This document shows positions 9,679 to 18,173 of a DNA stretch of 64,000 nucleotides, piece after piece. Source of the DNA: Vibrio ishigakensis (lineage in GTDB: Bacteria; Pseudomonadota; Gammaproteobacteria; Enterobacterales; Vibrionaceae); the NCBI RefSeq assembly GCF_024347675.1, contig NZ_AP024881.1, positions 1,860,001 through 1,924,000 of the forward strand. The letters are read 5' to 3'. A model generated the notes under the pieces. The model saw only the letters and a list, made by a program, of their open reading frames with translations. It had not been told where the DNA came from and made no database searches. Position numbers and translations under genes: made by a program. The first letter of the stretch is position 1; each line of letters starts with the position of its first letter.

Positions 9679-10235
9679 TGATTCATCCCTATCAGGCTAG
9701 CCCTATGGTCTGGGTACTCGGTATTGGGGGAAAGCCAGATGGCTAAGAAGGCATCATTGAGCTCTTCATCTTGAATTTCACCCACTACTGTTGCGCCCTG
9801 ATTTCCTTTGAAGTAATAGAAAACACCACTATCGCCGCTGGTTACATACACAAGGCGATCACCCTTTTTGATTTCAGGGTAAATGCCTGCAAGTTTGCGC
9901 TCCCAGCGGGTGAACTGCTCTTCTTTATAACCCAGATGAGCCCACTGTTTCTTGGTCTCTTTCAGTAGATGTTTTTTAGAGATGTCTCGCTCGTAGACGA
10001 TAGAGAGCGCGACAGGGTGCGGAGTGAGGTCATCACCTAGCTGATAACTGCCTTGGGGAGCTTTTAGCTCAGAGGTATAGATGTCAAAGAACAAGAAGTC
10101 CAAATCAGCCGAACCGACTGTTGGCCATGATTGCCATTGGTCATCGAGTTTTGGAGAGTCCACGTCGCTGGCGTGGCTGATTGATAAAACACTAGAGAGA
10201 GCCAGACTGGCTACTGCTGTGATGAACCCTTTCAT
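9675..10235 (-). CDS. Periplasmic chalcone-isomerase-like protein
   Basis: The protein has 186 residues, begins with a clear signal peptide ending near ISHASD, and then shows the chalcone-isomerase-like pattern (LDFLFFDIYTSELKAPQGSY, then ALSIVYERDISKKHLL). Bacterial members of this fold usually bind fatty acids or act in an unknown way rather than isomerising chalcones. I start it at the ATG at 10235 because the signal peptide begins there and a GAGG sits just upstream. It overlaps the neighbour above by four bases and the DUF3833 gene below by four, so it is firmly inside the operon. Confidence 0.75.
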   Translation of the reverse strand: MKGFITAVASLALSSVLSISHASDVDSPKLDDQWQSWPTVGSADLDFLFFDIYTSELKAPQGSYQLGDDLTPHPVALSIVYERDISKKHLLKETKKQWAHLGYKEEQFTRWERKLAGIYPEIKKGDRLVYVTSGDSGVFYYFKGNQGATVVGEIQDEELNDAFLAIWLSPNTEYPDHRASLIGMNQ

Positions 10236-10732
10236 GAGAGTGCCCTCTTTTCTCCTCCCAATGATGTCACTATCACAGAGAAGAGGATAATCCATTCCAC
10301 CGTGACCACCGCAAAGGTGAGAGAATTGCTAAGCGGCCACTCTACGGCGCCAAGCTTGAGTCCAGCAAAATAACTGCCAGCTGCTCCAAGTGCGCCTACC
10401 ACTGTTACGGCCCATATTGGATAAAGGGTCAAAACCGGTTTCATCTGGTAGGCGTACCAAATAAAGATCACCCATAAGGCGATAAGCCAGTTGGGCACAA
10501 ACGCCGTAGGGAAAAGGAAGAAGCCGAGTACAGAATTGAAATAGTCTAGGGCGATACCGGATATAACGAAACCTGCAAGCCAACCCATCCGTATCTCTTG
10601 CTTCCTAACACTATATGCCAGAGTAAACAAGATAGCGGCGGTAAGTAGAACCAATGTCTGCTCTCTACCGATAACCGCCACAAACCATAGGGACTGGAAC
10701 CAGAGAGATTTGATTACCAATGCCCTATTCAT
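10232..10732 (-). CDS. DUF2878 membrane protein
   Basis: This is a small inner-membrane protein of 166 residues with four to five hydrophobic segments (about 10-35, 50-75, 80-95, 103-125 and 138-158). Tryptophans are abundant, and the segment ISGIALDYFNSVLGFFLFP is characteristic of DUF2878. No enzymatic residues are obvious. It sits two bases after the CFA-like gene and overlaps the next gene by four bases. Its constant company with CFA-like and DUF1365 genes suggests it helps place or move the modified lipid, but this is inference. Confidence 0.7.
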   Translation of the reverse strand: MNRALVIKSLWFQSLWFVAVIGREQTLVLLTAAILFTLAYSVRKQEIRMGWLAGFVISGIALDYFNSVLGFFLFPTAFVPNWLIALWVIFIWYAYQMKPVLTLYPIWAVTVVGALGAAGSYFAGLKLGAVEWPLSNSLTFAVVTVEWIILFSVIVTSLGGEKRALS

Positions 10733-10734
10733 GC

Positions 10735-11988
10735 CTAGTAGCTCTTGCGGAATGTGAGGTGTACGGTACTGATAGAGCGAGCTAAGAAGCCACCCTCACA
10801 GTAACAGAGGTAATAGCGCCACATACGCTTAAACCTGTCATCAAAGCCAAGTTCAGTAAGCTCATGCTCAGCAAGGTTAAACCTGTGCAGCCATTCTCTT
10901 AATGTCTTGGCGTAATCAAGGCCAATGTCATGCAGGTCTTCTAGCACTAAGCGGCTGTGCTTGGTGGTCTGCCCCAACAAATAGGTGACTGAAGGTAAAA
11001 AACCGCCAGGGAAGATGTATTTTTGGATAAAGTCTACACCCTTGCTGTAAGAGTCGAATCTCTGATCAGAAATGGTGATGGCTTGTATTGCCACGCGCCC
11101 GCCCGGCTTGACCAAGCTGTTGCATTTGTCCACGTATGAGGGCAAGAAGGAGCGTCCAACCGCCTCTATCATCTCGATAGAAACGACCTTGTCGTATTCA
11201 CCTTCGAGCAGCCTGTAATCCTTCTTCAGAAGAGTAATTCGGTCTTGCAACCCTTCATGCTCGATTCGCTGCCTGGTGTAGTCGTACTGCTCATCAGAGA
11301 TAGTAGTGGTGGTGACATGGCAGCCGTAGTTTTTCGCCATGTAAATCGCCATGGCGCCCCAGCCCGTACCTATCTCAATCACGCTATCTGTCTCTTTAAG
11401 TTCCAGTTGCTGGCACAAACGCTCCATTTTGTTCAGTTGCGCCTGCTCCAGTGAGTCTTCACCGCTTTGATAAACGCCTGCTGAGTAGAGCATGTTGCTG
11501 TCGAGAAAGCGCTCGTATAGGGCGTTGCCCAAATCGTAGTGGGCAAGGATGTTTTTCTTTGAGTTCTGCTGAGTGTTGCGATTCTTCCAATGCCCGATGA
11601 CGTTTAAGGCTCTATTAACTAAACCCATTTTGCCGTTCATCTGATCCAGCTTTGAGATGTTGTGCGCCATCACCTGCATCACGGCTGCAAGATTTGGGCT
11701 TTCCCACCAGCCATCTATATAGGCTTCGGCAGCGGCAATACTGCCACCTTTTAGCATACGAGCGTAAAAATCTGGATGGTTGACCTCTACCTCGGCATTC
11801 ACTAGAGCTTGTTCGTCACCGAACTGAAAGGATTCGTTTGAGGCGGTGAAAGATTCTGTGATAGTTAGCGCGCCCCACGACAAGGATTCGAGATGTCCCA
11901 AAAGAAACGAACGAGCCGCCTTCTGCACGGCCGACATCTCTGAGATTGAGGAGTCCTTGTCTACCGCTAGTGACTCTGAGTTAATCAT
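10735..11988 (-). CDS. CFA-synthase-like SAM-dependent fatty-acyl methyltransferase
   Basis: This 417-residue protein of the cyclopropane-fatty-acyl-phospholipid synthase family transfers a methyl group from SAM to membrane fatty-acyl chains. The SAM loop SVIEIGTGWGAMA lies at about residues 202-214, with KYIFPGGFLPS and YYLCYCEGGFLAR further on, as in the family. Relative to E. coli CFA synthase, the active-site Cys of YSCAY is Ala here (YSAGVY, about residue 170), and the His of LLHTIG is Gln (AIQAIT, about 302). The Glu in the MFEHVG-equivalent (MIEAVG) remains. I use the ATG at 11988 because AGGAGG precedes it; a TTG at 12015 would couple it to DUF1365. The product may not be a cyclopropane. 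Confidence 0.85.
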   Translation of the reverse strand: MINSESLAVDKDSSISEMSAVQKAARSFLLGHLESLSWGALTITESFTASNESFQFGDEQALVNAEVEVNHPDFYARMLKGGSIAAAEAYIDGWWESPNLAAVMQVMAHNISKLDQMNGKMGLVNRALNVIGHWKNRNTQQNSKKNILAHYDLGNALYERFLDSNMLYSAGVYQSGEDSLEQAQLNKMERLCQQLELKETDSVIEIGTGWGAMAIYMAKNYGCHVTTTTISDEQYDYTRQRIEHEGLQDRITLLKKDYRLLEGEYDKVVSIEMIEAVGRSFLPSYVDKCNSLVKPGGRVAIQAITISDQRFDSYSKGVDFIQKYIFPGGFLPSVTYLLGQTTKHSRLVLEDLHDIGLDYAKTLREWLHRFNLAEHELTELGFDDRFKRMWRYYLCYCEGGFLARSISTVHLTFRKSY

Positions 11989-12011
11989 GAAAAAGCCTCC
12001 TGCTTTGACCT

Positions 12012-12749
12012 TCAATTATTATTTTTAGCTGGGTGTGGATAGAAAGGAGCGCGTTTGAGCCAAAGCTTGAGAGCGTGCCAATATATCCCTGCCACCACTT
12101 TTACTGTCATCACTGGTGTGGCGATCAGCATTTTCAGCATATTTTTCGAGTTGAACTCTATCCCCTGCATCGCCATAGTCGCATCGAACTCTTTCTGCTC
12201 TCTATGGCACTCAAGATGCACCAAAAGGCGATCGGCCTTTCTAGAAAGCTTCCATTGATAGAGCTGCGATATGGGATTAAAGGGAGACACATGAAATGCC
12301 TTGTCGTGACGCCAGTTCTCTCCATTTTCCCCAGCATCGGCATTTAGTGCATAGTAATGCCTTTCATTCCAAGGTGTATTACTCACTTCAGCGAGTAGGT
12401 AGCGCCAATTCCCTTGCTTATCATAAACATAGTAGAAATTAACTGGACTGAAATAGAGTCCGAGGTATCTAAGATGGCAAACCGCTTCCACCTTACCCTC
12501 AAACCGCTCACCTGAAAGCTCAAACACCTTTTGTTGCACAGCTGTTTTAAGACAGCCCTCTCCGATGAAATCGCTACGCTTAAAGCGAGCCCAGTGATAC
12601 CACTTATCACCGAATCCCCATACCTTGGATTTGAGAGTTTCTAGCTCATCCAAGTCGATGCAGGGCATGAAAAGAGAGTAGTTAAGCTCATGCTCAACGG
12701 GCGTGAACCTTCTATGCCTTACATCGCCAAGCATAATTAGACTGCTCAT
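12012..12749 (-). CDS. DUF1365 protein
   Basis: This soluble protein of 245 residues has the DUF1365 hallmarks: N-terminal [17 protein letters not shown], then [21 protein letters not shown] and [11 protein letters not shown]1365 genes are almost always found between an FAD amine-oxidase-like gene and a CFA-synthase-like gene, as here. The biochemical function is unproven. Its ATG overlaps the stop of the FAD gene (ATGA). The C terminus carries a hydrophobic stretch near [18 protein letters not shown] that may attach it to the membrane. Confidence 0.85.
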   Translation of the reverse strand: MSSLIMLGDVRHRRFTPVEHELNYSLFMPCIDLDELETLKSKVWGFGDKWYHWARFKRSDFIGEGCLKTAVQQKVFELSGERFEGKVEAVCHLRYLGLYFSPVNFYYVYDKQGNWRYLLAEVSNTPWNERHYYALNADAGENGENWRHDKAFHVSPFNPISQLYQWKLSRKADRLLVHLECHREQKEFDATMAMQGIEFNSKNMLKMLIATPVMTVKVVAGIYWHALKLWLKRAPFYPHPAKNNN

Positions 12750-14038
12750 GCTACGCCTTTTTGTTCGAATGGCGCGGCAGCAGGCTGGGATGCTTGGATT
12801 CCTTTGACCACTTCAAGGGCGCTGACCACCCCGTCCTCATGGAAACCATTTCGCCAGTAAGCTCCGCAAAACCAAGTGCCCTGCTTACCTTGAACGAGCC
12901 CCGCCTTTTTCTGCGCCGCGATAGAGGCGCGAGTAAACACTGGGTGGTGATAGTTAAAGCTTCTCAGGATCTTATCTGATGAGATCATACTGCTATTATT
13001 CAGTGAAACGCAGAAGGTGTGTTCAGATTCGATATGCTGCAGTATATTCATGTTGTAGGTGAGGGTCGGCAGCCTCATTTCTTGGTCCGCGCCACCTTTC
13101 AGGTGATAGTTCCACGATGCCCAAGCAAGCTTACGCTTTGGTAGCAGCTGGGTATCTGTGTGTAGCACTACTTCATTCTCTTGGTAGGCCATATCGCCTA
13201 GCACCTCTCGCTCTGCGTCAGAGGCTTGCTCTCCCAAAATAGCTAGGGCTTGATCGCTATGACAAGCGAAGATAACCTGGTCAAACTGATGCCACTCTCC
13301 ATTAACTTGAAGCCTGATACCTGTATCCGAGCGCTCTACCTTCTGCACTGGACTGCTCAGCCTGATGTTGTCTTTAAAGCCCTGCGTAAGCGGGTCGATA
13401 TAGGCTCGAGAGCCACCTTTGACTACATACCATTGTGGGCGGTTTTTGATGTCCAGTAGTCCGTGATTCAAGAAGAACTGCAAGAAGAAGCGCAGTGGGA
13501 ATCCGCGCATATCAGCAAGGGTAGATGACCAGATTGCCGCGCCCATCGGTAGGATATAGTTATCACAAAAGTAATCACTGAATTCGTGTTCTTCTAAGAA
13601 TTCGCCCAATGTGCTGTCAGCATCAATATCTTGGTCTGCGAACGCTTTTGCTAGCTTGTTAAACCTGAGGATTTCGAGAATAAACGAATAAAATTTGGGA
13701 TTGAGCCAGTTGCGCTTTTGAGCAAATAGATTCGATACAGAATGGCCATTGTATTCGAGGCCGTTAGCGTCGTTGCGCACACTAAAGCTCATCTCTGTCG
13801 GGATACCCTCCACGCCTATCTCACTCATCATCTGCATGAAGTTTGGGTAGGTACGGTCGTTATAAACGATAAAGCCGGTATCTACCGCATATTCTTTACC
13901 GTCTAGGGTGACGTCTACGGTAGCCGTGTGGCCACCAATGTAGTCGTTAGCTTCGAACAGGGTAACCTCGTGCTCTTGGTGAAGGCGGTAGGCACACGTT
14001 AGCCCTGAAATGCCGGTTCCGATAATAGCAATATTCAT
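12746..14038 (-). CDS. FAD-dependent amine-oxidase-like oxidoreductase
   Basis: This flavoprotein of 430 residues opens with the dinucleotide-binding motif [17 protein letters not shown] (residues 3-19), followed by [13 protein letters not shown] and the C-terminal FAD contact [16 protein letters not shown]. It belongs to the NAD(P)-binding Rossmann/flavin amine oxidase family that accompanies CFA-like enzymes. A plausible role is desaturation or oxidation of a methylated acyl chain, but the substrate is unknown. The ATG at 14038 places the Rossmann motif at the N terminus as usual; an upstream start adds 15 atypical residues overlapping the SDR gene. Confidence 0.85.
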   Translation of the reverse strand: MNIAIIGTGISGLTCAYRLHQEHEVTLFEANDYIGGHTATVDVTLDGKEYAVDTGFIVYNDRTYPNFMQMMSEIGVEGIPTEMSFSVRNDANGLEYNGHSVSNLFAQKRNWLNPKFYSFILEILRFNKLAKAFADQDIDADSTLGEFLEEHEFSDYFCDNYILPMGAAIWSSTLADMRGFPLRFFLQFFLNHGLLDIKNRPQWYVVKGGSRAYIDPLTQGFKDNIRLSSPVQKVERSDTGIRLQVNGEWHQFDQVIFACHSDQALAILGEQASDAEREVLGDMAYQENEVVLHTDTQLLPKRKLAWASWNYHLKGGADQEMRLPTLTYNMNILQHIESEHTFCVSLNNSSMISSDKILRSFNYHHPVFTRASIAAQKKAGLVQGKQGTWFCGAYWRNGFHEDGVVSALEVVKGIQASQPAAAPFEQKGVA

Positions 14039-14043
14039 CCTTG

Positions 14044-14772
14044 TTATTCCTTTATCAGTTTTTGAGAAAATTTTGCCTGCCATGAATAAGGCAGCGCGCC
14101 GATGAGACGCAAGATTGAGGTAAAGCGTCTTGGAAAGTAGATGGACTTCTTCCCCTCAGCGATGCCCTTGATGATATCTGTCGCAGCACGCTCTACCGTA
14201 ATGATCATCGGCATAGGGAAATCGTTCTTGTCTGTGAGAGGAGTTTTTACAAAGCCGGGGAAGACAGTGCTCACCTCGATGCCTTTTTTGGCAAGGTCTA
14301 CACCCAAGGTGCGCGCCAGATAACTCACGGCGGCCTTTGAGGCGCCATAGGCTTCAGCTCTTGGCAGCGCCATTTCGCTGGCAATGGAACCGACAATCAC
14401 CACCCTGTGTCCCGATTGCCAATGATGCTGGCAGGCTTCGATGCCGTTAGCGAGACCGATAACATTAATGTCGATAACACGCTTAAACAGAGTCGCATCC
14501 ATGACGCCATCGTCTATGTATTCACAATCACCTGCATTTAGAATCCAAGTGGTTGGAGCTGGCTCGAGAGATTCTAGCGCCTGCTTAGTCTGTGCTAGAT
14601 CAGTCAGATCGAAAGCCAGCCCTTTGATGTTTGGGCTTAGCGATTCGAGCTCATCAAGCTTGGCTTGATTTCGACCACAGGCCCAGACAGTGTCTCCATT
14701 CGCGGCGTACTGTCTCGCAAGTTCCTCGCCTATTCCGGAGGTAGCGCCGGTGATCAAATAGACACTGCTCAT
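14044..14772 (-). CDS. Short-chain dehydrogenase/reductase
   Basis: This classical SDR of 242 residues has the cofactor loop TGATSGIGEEL (residues 8-18), the NAG-type motif ILNAGD, the catalytic Ser in IVGSIAS and the YGASK active site (Tyr at about 142). It is expected to be an NAD(P)H-dependent oxidoreductase in the cytoplasm. It is the second gene of the lipid operon, overlapping the NTF2-like gene by four bases and ending five bases before the FAD oxidoreductase. The substrate is unknown; a role in processing a fatty-acyl intermediate is inferred only from context. Confidence 0.88.
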   Translation of the reverse strand: MSSVYLITGATSGIGEELARQYAANGDTVWACGRNQAKLDELESLSPNIKGLAFDLTDLAQTKQALESLEPAPTTWILNAGDCEYIDDGVMDATLFKRVIDINVIGLANGIEACQHHWQSGHRVVIVGSIASEMALPRAEAYGASKAAVSYLARTLGVDLAKKGIEVSTVFPGFVKTPLTDKNDFPMPMIITVERAATDIIKGIAEGKKSIYFPRRFTSILRLIGALPYSWQAKFSQKLIKE

Positions 14773-15188
14773 TGTCCTAGCCTCTTCTTAATGCCTCTGA
14801 TTACAGAGCCTAGCAGAGGTAGGTTCTCATACAGCATCTCACCCATATCAAAGTAATCGCGGTGGTGAATGATCTTACCGTCGGAGAATTTAAGATGGCT
14901 AATGCCGTTAACCGCCACCTCAGAACCTCCCTTGAGCTTTGGATGGCGCAGATACATCACCCACACGATAAAGCCGCAGTCTTGGCTTTGGTGTGAGCTT
15001 TGTATATCGAAGCGACAATCGATGACGTTTCGATACAGATTGTCAAAATAAAGGGAAAGAGCATCCCAGCCGTCTAAGCGATGGGCGGAATCTTCAAACA
15101 CCACATCTTGATGATATATCTGGGTGAGGCTTTCTAGAGTCTCTTTGCTGAGCTTTTGATAAACATCAGCAACGATTTCTACGTTCAT
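14769..15188 (-). CDS. NTF2/SnoaL-like protein, first gene of the lipid operon
   Basis: This 139-residue protein is of the nuclear-transport-factor-2-like fold: an N-terminal helix pair (EIVADVYQKLSKETLESL), then the typical FEDSAHRLDGWDALSLYFDNLY and curved-sheet strands around GISHLKFSDGKIIHHRDYFDM. Such proteins are small ligand-binding or isomerase-like domains. I start at the ATG at 15188, which has AAGGACA about seven bases upstream; an upstream in-frame start would add 11 Thr- and Asn-rich residues. It heads the eight-gene operon; no sigma factor or anti-sigma gene precedes it. Confidence 0.8.
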   Translation of the reverse strand: MNVEIVADVYQKLSKETLESLTQIYHQDVVFEDSAHRLDGWDALSLYFDNLYRNVIDCRFDIQSSHQSQDCGFIVWVMYLRHPKLKGGSEVAVNGISHLKFSDGKIIHHRDYFDMGEMLYENLPLLGSVIRGIKKRLGQ

Positions 15189-15297
15189 ATTCTGTGTCCT
15201 TGTACTCGTGTTTGTCGCCACATCCTTGGCAATCTCTCAAATGATGGCAGATAAATCCTAAACTTGAGATAAGTACGTGTTTATTAAGGAATAGATC

Positions 15298-15331
15298 AAA
15301 AAAAAAGCTTGGTCATAAAACCAAGCTTTTT
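15298..15331 (-). terminator. Terminator after htpX
   Basis: AAAAAGCTTGGT (15302-15313) and ACCAAGCTTTTT (15320-15331) form a perfect 12-bp stem with a 6-base loop. On the minus strand it is followed by a run of nine T. It separates htpX from the lipid operon that follows on the same strand. Confidence 0.9.
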
Positions 15332-15343
15332 CTGTGATTCGGG

Positions 15344-16219
15344 TTAGAAACTTTGCGTGTTTCTTAGTGCTTCGATTCGCTTATCCAGTGGAGGGTGCGA
15401 CATCAGAAGCTCTGTTAGTGTGCTTTTACCATTGATGCCAAATGCCATCATTGAGCCTTCCAGTTGTGGCTCGTGGCTGGTTTTTAGACGCTCAAGGGCA
15501 GCTATCATCTTGTGCTTACCCACTAGGTGCGCCGCGCCTGCATCGGCATGGAATTCACGCTTACGGCTGTACCACATGGTGATGAAGCTCGCTAGGAAGC
15601 CAAATACCAGTTCAAGTACCATGGACACACCGAAGTACACCATATAGTTGGTACCGCCCTCACCCTCTTCGTTATTATTGTTTGCAACTAGGTTTGCAAT
15701 GAAGCGAGATAGGAAGATAACAAAGGTGTTCACTACACCCTGCATCAGGGTCATGGTCACCATGTCACCGTTCGCGATGTGGCTAACTTCGTGTGCCAGT
15801 ACCGCCTCTGCCTCATCTTGAGTCATGTTATGCAAAAGACCGGTAGATACGGCAACTAGAGAGTCATTACGCTTAGCACCCGTTGCAAATGCGTTGATGT
15901 CTGGTGAGTCGTAGACAGCAACGGTAGGCATGCCAATGCCAGCTTGCTGAGCTTGGCGAGAGACTGTCTCCAGTAGCCAGTGCTCAGTTTGGTTGCGTGG
16001 GCTCTCAATAACCTGACCACCTACACTGCGCAGGGCCATGCTCTTCGACATTAATAGCGAAATAAAAGAACCACCGAAGCCGAACACTGCAGCCAGTACC
16101 AATAGGCCAGAAAGACTGCCCGATTGAATTCCGGTAAAGGCGTAAACCAGGTTAAGCACTACGCTCAACACTGCGATTACAGCTAAGTTAGTAAGTAAAA
16201 ATAACGCTACGCGCTTCAT
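15344..16219 (-). CDS. htpX: Membrane zinc metalloprotease HtpX
   Basis: HtpX is an M48-family protease in the inner membrane that degrades misfolded membrane proteins together with FtsH. The 291-residue length is that of the family. It shows two N-terminal membrane segments (about 5-25 and 35-58), the catalytic HEVSH zinc motif near residues 143-147 and two further membrane segments. The third zinc ligand is in [11 protein letters not shown] sigma-32-like promoter about 70 bases upstream of its ATG fits a heat-shock gene, and it has its own terminator, so it is probably monocistronic. Confidence 0.95.
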   Translation of the reverse strand: MKRVALFLLTNLAVIAVLSVVLNLVYAFTGIQSGSLSGLLVLAAVFGFGGSFISLLMSKSMALRSVGGQVIESPRNQTEHWLLETVSRQAQQAGIGMPTVAVYDSPDINAFATGAKRNDSLVAVSTGLLHNMTQDEAEAVLAHEVSHIANGDMVTMTLMQGVVNTFVIFLSRFIANLVANNNNEEGEGGTNYMVYFGVSMVLELVFGFLASFITMWYSRKREFHADAGAAHLVGKHKMIAALERLKTSHEPQLEGSMMAFGINGKSTLTELLMSHPPLDKRIEALRNTQSF

Positions 16220-16521
16220 TCATTCTCTCCAAGTAAGAAGCCAAGTTAAAGGTGATGGAACTGCTCCATCAGGTATCACAACTATATAGATATGGGCTCT
16301 CAAACAAAACTCAAGAGCCGTAACAAATTGCAACAAACTAAGAAGTAGGCTTGCAACTTCACATTTATTACTGATTAACCCTTGCGCAAAATCAAAGAAA
16401 TGGTTAAAAAATTAGCGAGTGCAATCAAAAGCTAACGATGCAATTTGAAACAGGCAGTTGTTGTCTACCATATTTAGGACAACGTGCTTAAGGATAAGTT
16501 TAACGTAACTGAGGGAGAGTT
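16220..16521. other. 302-base intergenic region between htpX and the 53-residue gene
   Basis: This gap holds the promoters of two divergent genes. On the minus strand there is a sigma-32-like promoter (16290-16315) and, in the htpX leader, a 6-bp hairpin GATGGA/TCCATC (16254-16270). On the plus strand a weak TTGAAA (16445-16450) and CATATT (16469-16474) pair, spaced by 18, could serve the small gene. The middle is AT-rich, with no other gene seen. Confidence 0.5.
16290..16315 (-). promoter_or_regulatory. Sigma-32-like promoter of htpX
   Basis: Reading the minus strand, CTTGAG (16315-16310) is followed after 12 bases by GCCCATAT (16297-16290). The heat-shock consensus is CTTGAAA, 11-16 bases, CCCCATNT, so only one base of the -10 and one of the -35 core differ. 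A start near 16283 would give a leader of about 65 bases. htpX is a known RpoH target in E. coli, which supports the reading. Confidence 0.6.
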
Positions 16522-16683
16522 ATGTCTGAGAATAAACACCAAATGGCAGTAGACCTGCTGCAAGCACATCTGGGCCTAAGCGAGGAAGAAGCGCTGAAGC
16601 AATTGGGAATGGGTGATGAAGACACAAGTGTGGACGAACACATCGCCCAGTTTCAGGCAAGCCTAGGTAAGGTTGAAGAATAA
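16522..16683 (+). CDS. Small acidic conserved-looking protein of 53 residues
   Basis: An ATG preceded by GGGAGAG at good spacing opens a 53-codon frame beginning MSENKHQMAVDLLQ and ending GKVEE. The protein is acidic and helical, with a central LGLSEEEALKQLGMGDED segment resembling a small helical bundle. It is followed eight bases later by a strong terminator, so it has the full architecture of a single-gene transcript. No known domain is recognised, and I cannot name its function. Ribosome binding site, terminator and codon use make it a likely real gene. Confidence 0.75.
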   Translation: MSENKHQMAVDLLQAHLGLSEEEALKQLGMGDEDTSVDEHIAQFQASLGKVEE

Positions 16684-16690
16684 GTAGACA

Positions 16691-16719
16691 AACGGCGCAC
16701 CAAGGTGCGCCGTTTTTAT
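16691..16719. terminator. Terminator shared by the 53-residue gene and bioD
   Basis: AACGGCGCACC (16691-16701) and GGTGCGCCGTT (16704-16714) form a perfect 11-bp stem with a two-base AA gap, followed by a T run on the plus strand. It lies between two convergent genes; the T tract favours the plus direction. Confidence 0.85.
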
Positions 16720-17397
16720 TTAGATAATGGCATCCAACTGTATGTATTTGCTGAGGTCTTTTTTCATTACCCCTGCCACATAAGGGATCTCACCTATCTT
16801 CGGAGCATCAATATTCTGCTCGAGGAAGTTAATGATATCGCGATAGTGCTCTTCGCAAGGGTTTACACGGTTGGCAACCCAGCCCACAATCTCGAGACCA
16901 TCATTCTTAATAGTCTCAACGGTCAGCATGGCATGATTCAAACAGCCTAGCTTCACACCAACAACCAATACTACTGGCAGCTTTTCTTCAGCTACCCAAG
17001 AAGAGAGAAAACCGTTTTTAGAAATAGGCACACGCCAGCCACCCGCACCTTCTACCAGTACGAGCTCAGCCTTAGATTTATGCTGTTCAAGCTTCTCTGA
17101 AAGCAGTGCACAATCAACACTGGTGCTGTCGATTTCAGCAGCGATATGTGGAGAGGCAGGCGCTTTAAGCGCAATTGGATTCACCTCTTCGTAATCAAGC
17201 TCAATGCTCGCGGTTTGTTGCAAATGCAGTGCGTCTGAATTTCTTAGCCCCTGCTCTGTCATGTCTGAACCCGCCGCTACCGGTTTATAACCGATAGTGC
17301 TGATACCGCGTGCGTTAAATGCCTGCAAAAGTGCCTTTGATACTACGGTTTTGCCTACGTCCGTATCCGTACCGGCAACAAAAATTGTCTTACTCAT
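16720..17397 (-). CDS. bioD: Dethiobiotin synthetase BioD
   Basis: BioD (225 residues) makes dethiobiotin from diaminopelargonic acid, CO2 and ATP, the penultimate step of biotin synthesis. The P-loop [13 protein letters not shown] lies at residues 8-20, and the catalytic [11 protein letters not shown] motif follows at about 115. It is the last gene of bioBFCD; its start overlaps the bioC stop by four bases (ATGA). The stop lies six bases from the shared terminator hairpin. Confidence 0.96.
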   Translation of the reverse strand: MSKTIFVAGTDTDVGKTVVSKALLQAFNARGISTIGYKPVAAGSDMTEQGLRNSDALHLQQTASIELDYEEVNPIALKAPASPHIAAEIDSTSVDCALLSEKLEQHKSKAELVLVEGAGGWRVPISKNGFLSSWVAEEKLPVVLVVGVKLGCLNHAMLTVETIKNDGLEIVGWVANRVNPCEEHYRDIINFLEQNIDAPKIGEIPYVAGVMKKDLSKYIQLDAII

Positions 17398-18173
17398 TTA
17401 TCTATGATCCCTAAACATACCCGATAAGTAGCCGGTAATTGTTGGTTTTGCTGGAACAGCTCTCGGTAGTGGCCATCCACTCGGCTCAAGATACTCGGCT
17501 TGGTTAGCCCAGCACTCCGCCCTGAAACGCGAGTGGCTCCAATCCCCTTCAGGTCTCGCATCAACTGCAAGGCCGAGGTATACCAGAGCGTAATTTTCGG
17601 GAAGTCTATTCGATAGTGGCTAGTACTCGATTGAGCTAGCGCAAATTTTATCTGCTTTTCTGATAAAAAAGTGTTCACATGTTGGTAATCATCTATACAG
17701 CGCCACGCCTGTTTCAGCTCAAACAGACTGCCTTCCGCTAAGGTAGAAAATAGCACTCTGCCACCAAATGCACATACCCGCTGCATCTCAATGAGAGGCT
17801 TTGTCAGGTCATCACACCACTGCACTGCTAGGCTAGAAACCACCAAATCAAAGTCATTGTCGTCAAACGGAATGGACTCGGCATCGGCAAGGCAATATTG
17901 CGCCGAGGCTCCGAGCCTTTGCTCAGCTTGTGACAGCATGGCACTTGAGATATCAAGGCAGGTCACCTCAGCGCCTCGTTGCAACAGTTTTTCCGCAAAG
18001 TATCCGGTGCCACTGCCAACGTCTAAAGCCTTAATGCCCGATAAATCGTCCGGCAAGTAGTCAAGTAGCCTCTCCACCACATCGCGCTGAAACTCGGCAT
18101 GCCGATCGTAGTTCATGGCTGCTCGCCCGAAGGCTTCTGCTATCTCGATTTTATTTTGAGCAAGTACTGTCAT
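17394..18173 (-). CDS. bioC: Malonyl-ACP O-methyltransferase BioC
   Basis: BioC (259 residues) methylates the free carboxyl of malonyl-ACP so that fatty-acid synthesis can build the pimeloyl chain of biotin. It shows [18 protein letters not shown] at the N terminus, the SAM loop [17 protein letters not shown] and the family block [13 protein letters not shown], with DLKGIGAT near the C terminus. I use the ATG at 18173, preceded by AAGGAGG and overlapping the bioF stop by four bases. A much longer upstream frame exists but lies entirely inside bioF. Confidence 0.95.
   Translation of the reverse strand: MTVLAQNKIEIAEAFGRAAMNYDRHAEFQRDVVERLLDYLPDDLSGIKALDVGSGTGYFAEKLLQRGAEVTCLDISSAMLSQAEQRLGASAQYCLADAESIPFDDNDFDLVVSSLAVQWCDDLTKPLIEMQRVCAFGGRVLFSTLAEGSLFELKQAWRCIDDYQHVNTFLSEKQIKFALAQSSTSHYRIDFPKITLWYTSALQLMRDLKGIGATRVSGRSAGLTKPSILSRVDGHYRELFQQNQQLPATYRVCLGIIDK

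Noticed and set aside
11989..12015. TTG start for the CFA-like gene overlapping the DUF1365 stop
   Set aside because: AGGAGG lies seven bases before the ATG at 11988, a much stronger signal, although the TTG cannot be fully excluded.
15294..15298. TGATC on the minus strand upstream of the lipid operon, resembling the -35 of ChrR-controlled ECF sigma promoters
   Set aside because: No matching -10 is found at the usual spacing, and it lies next to the htpX terminator T run, so chance is likely.
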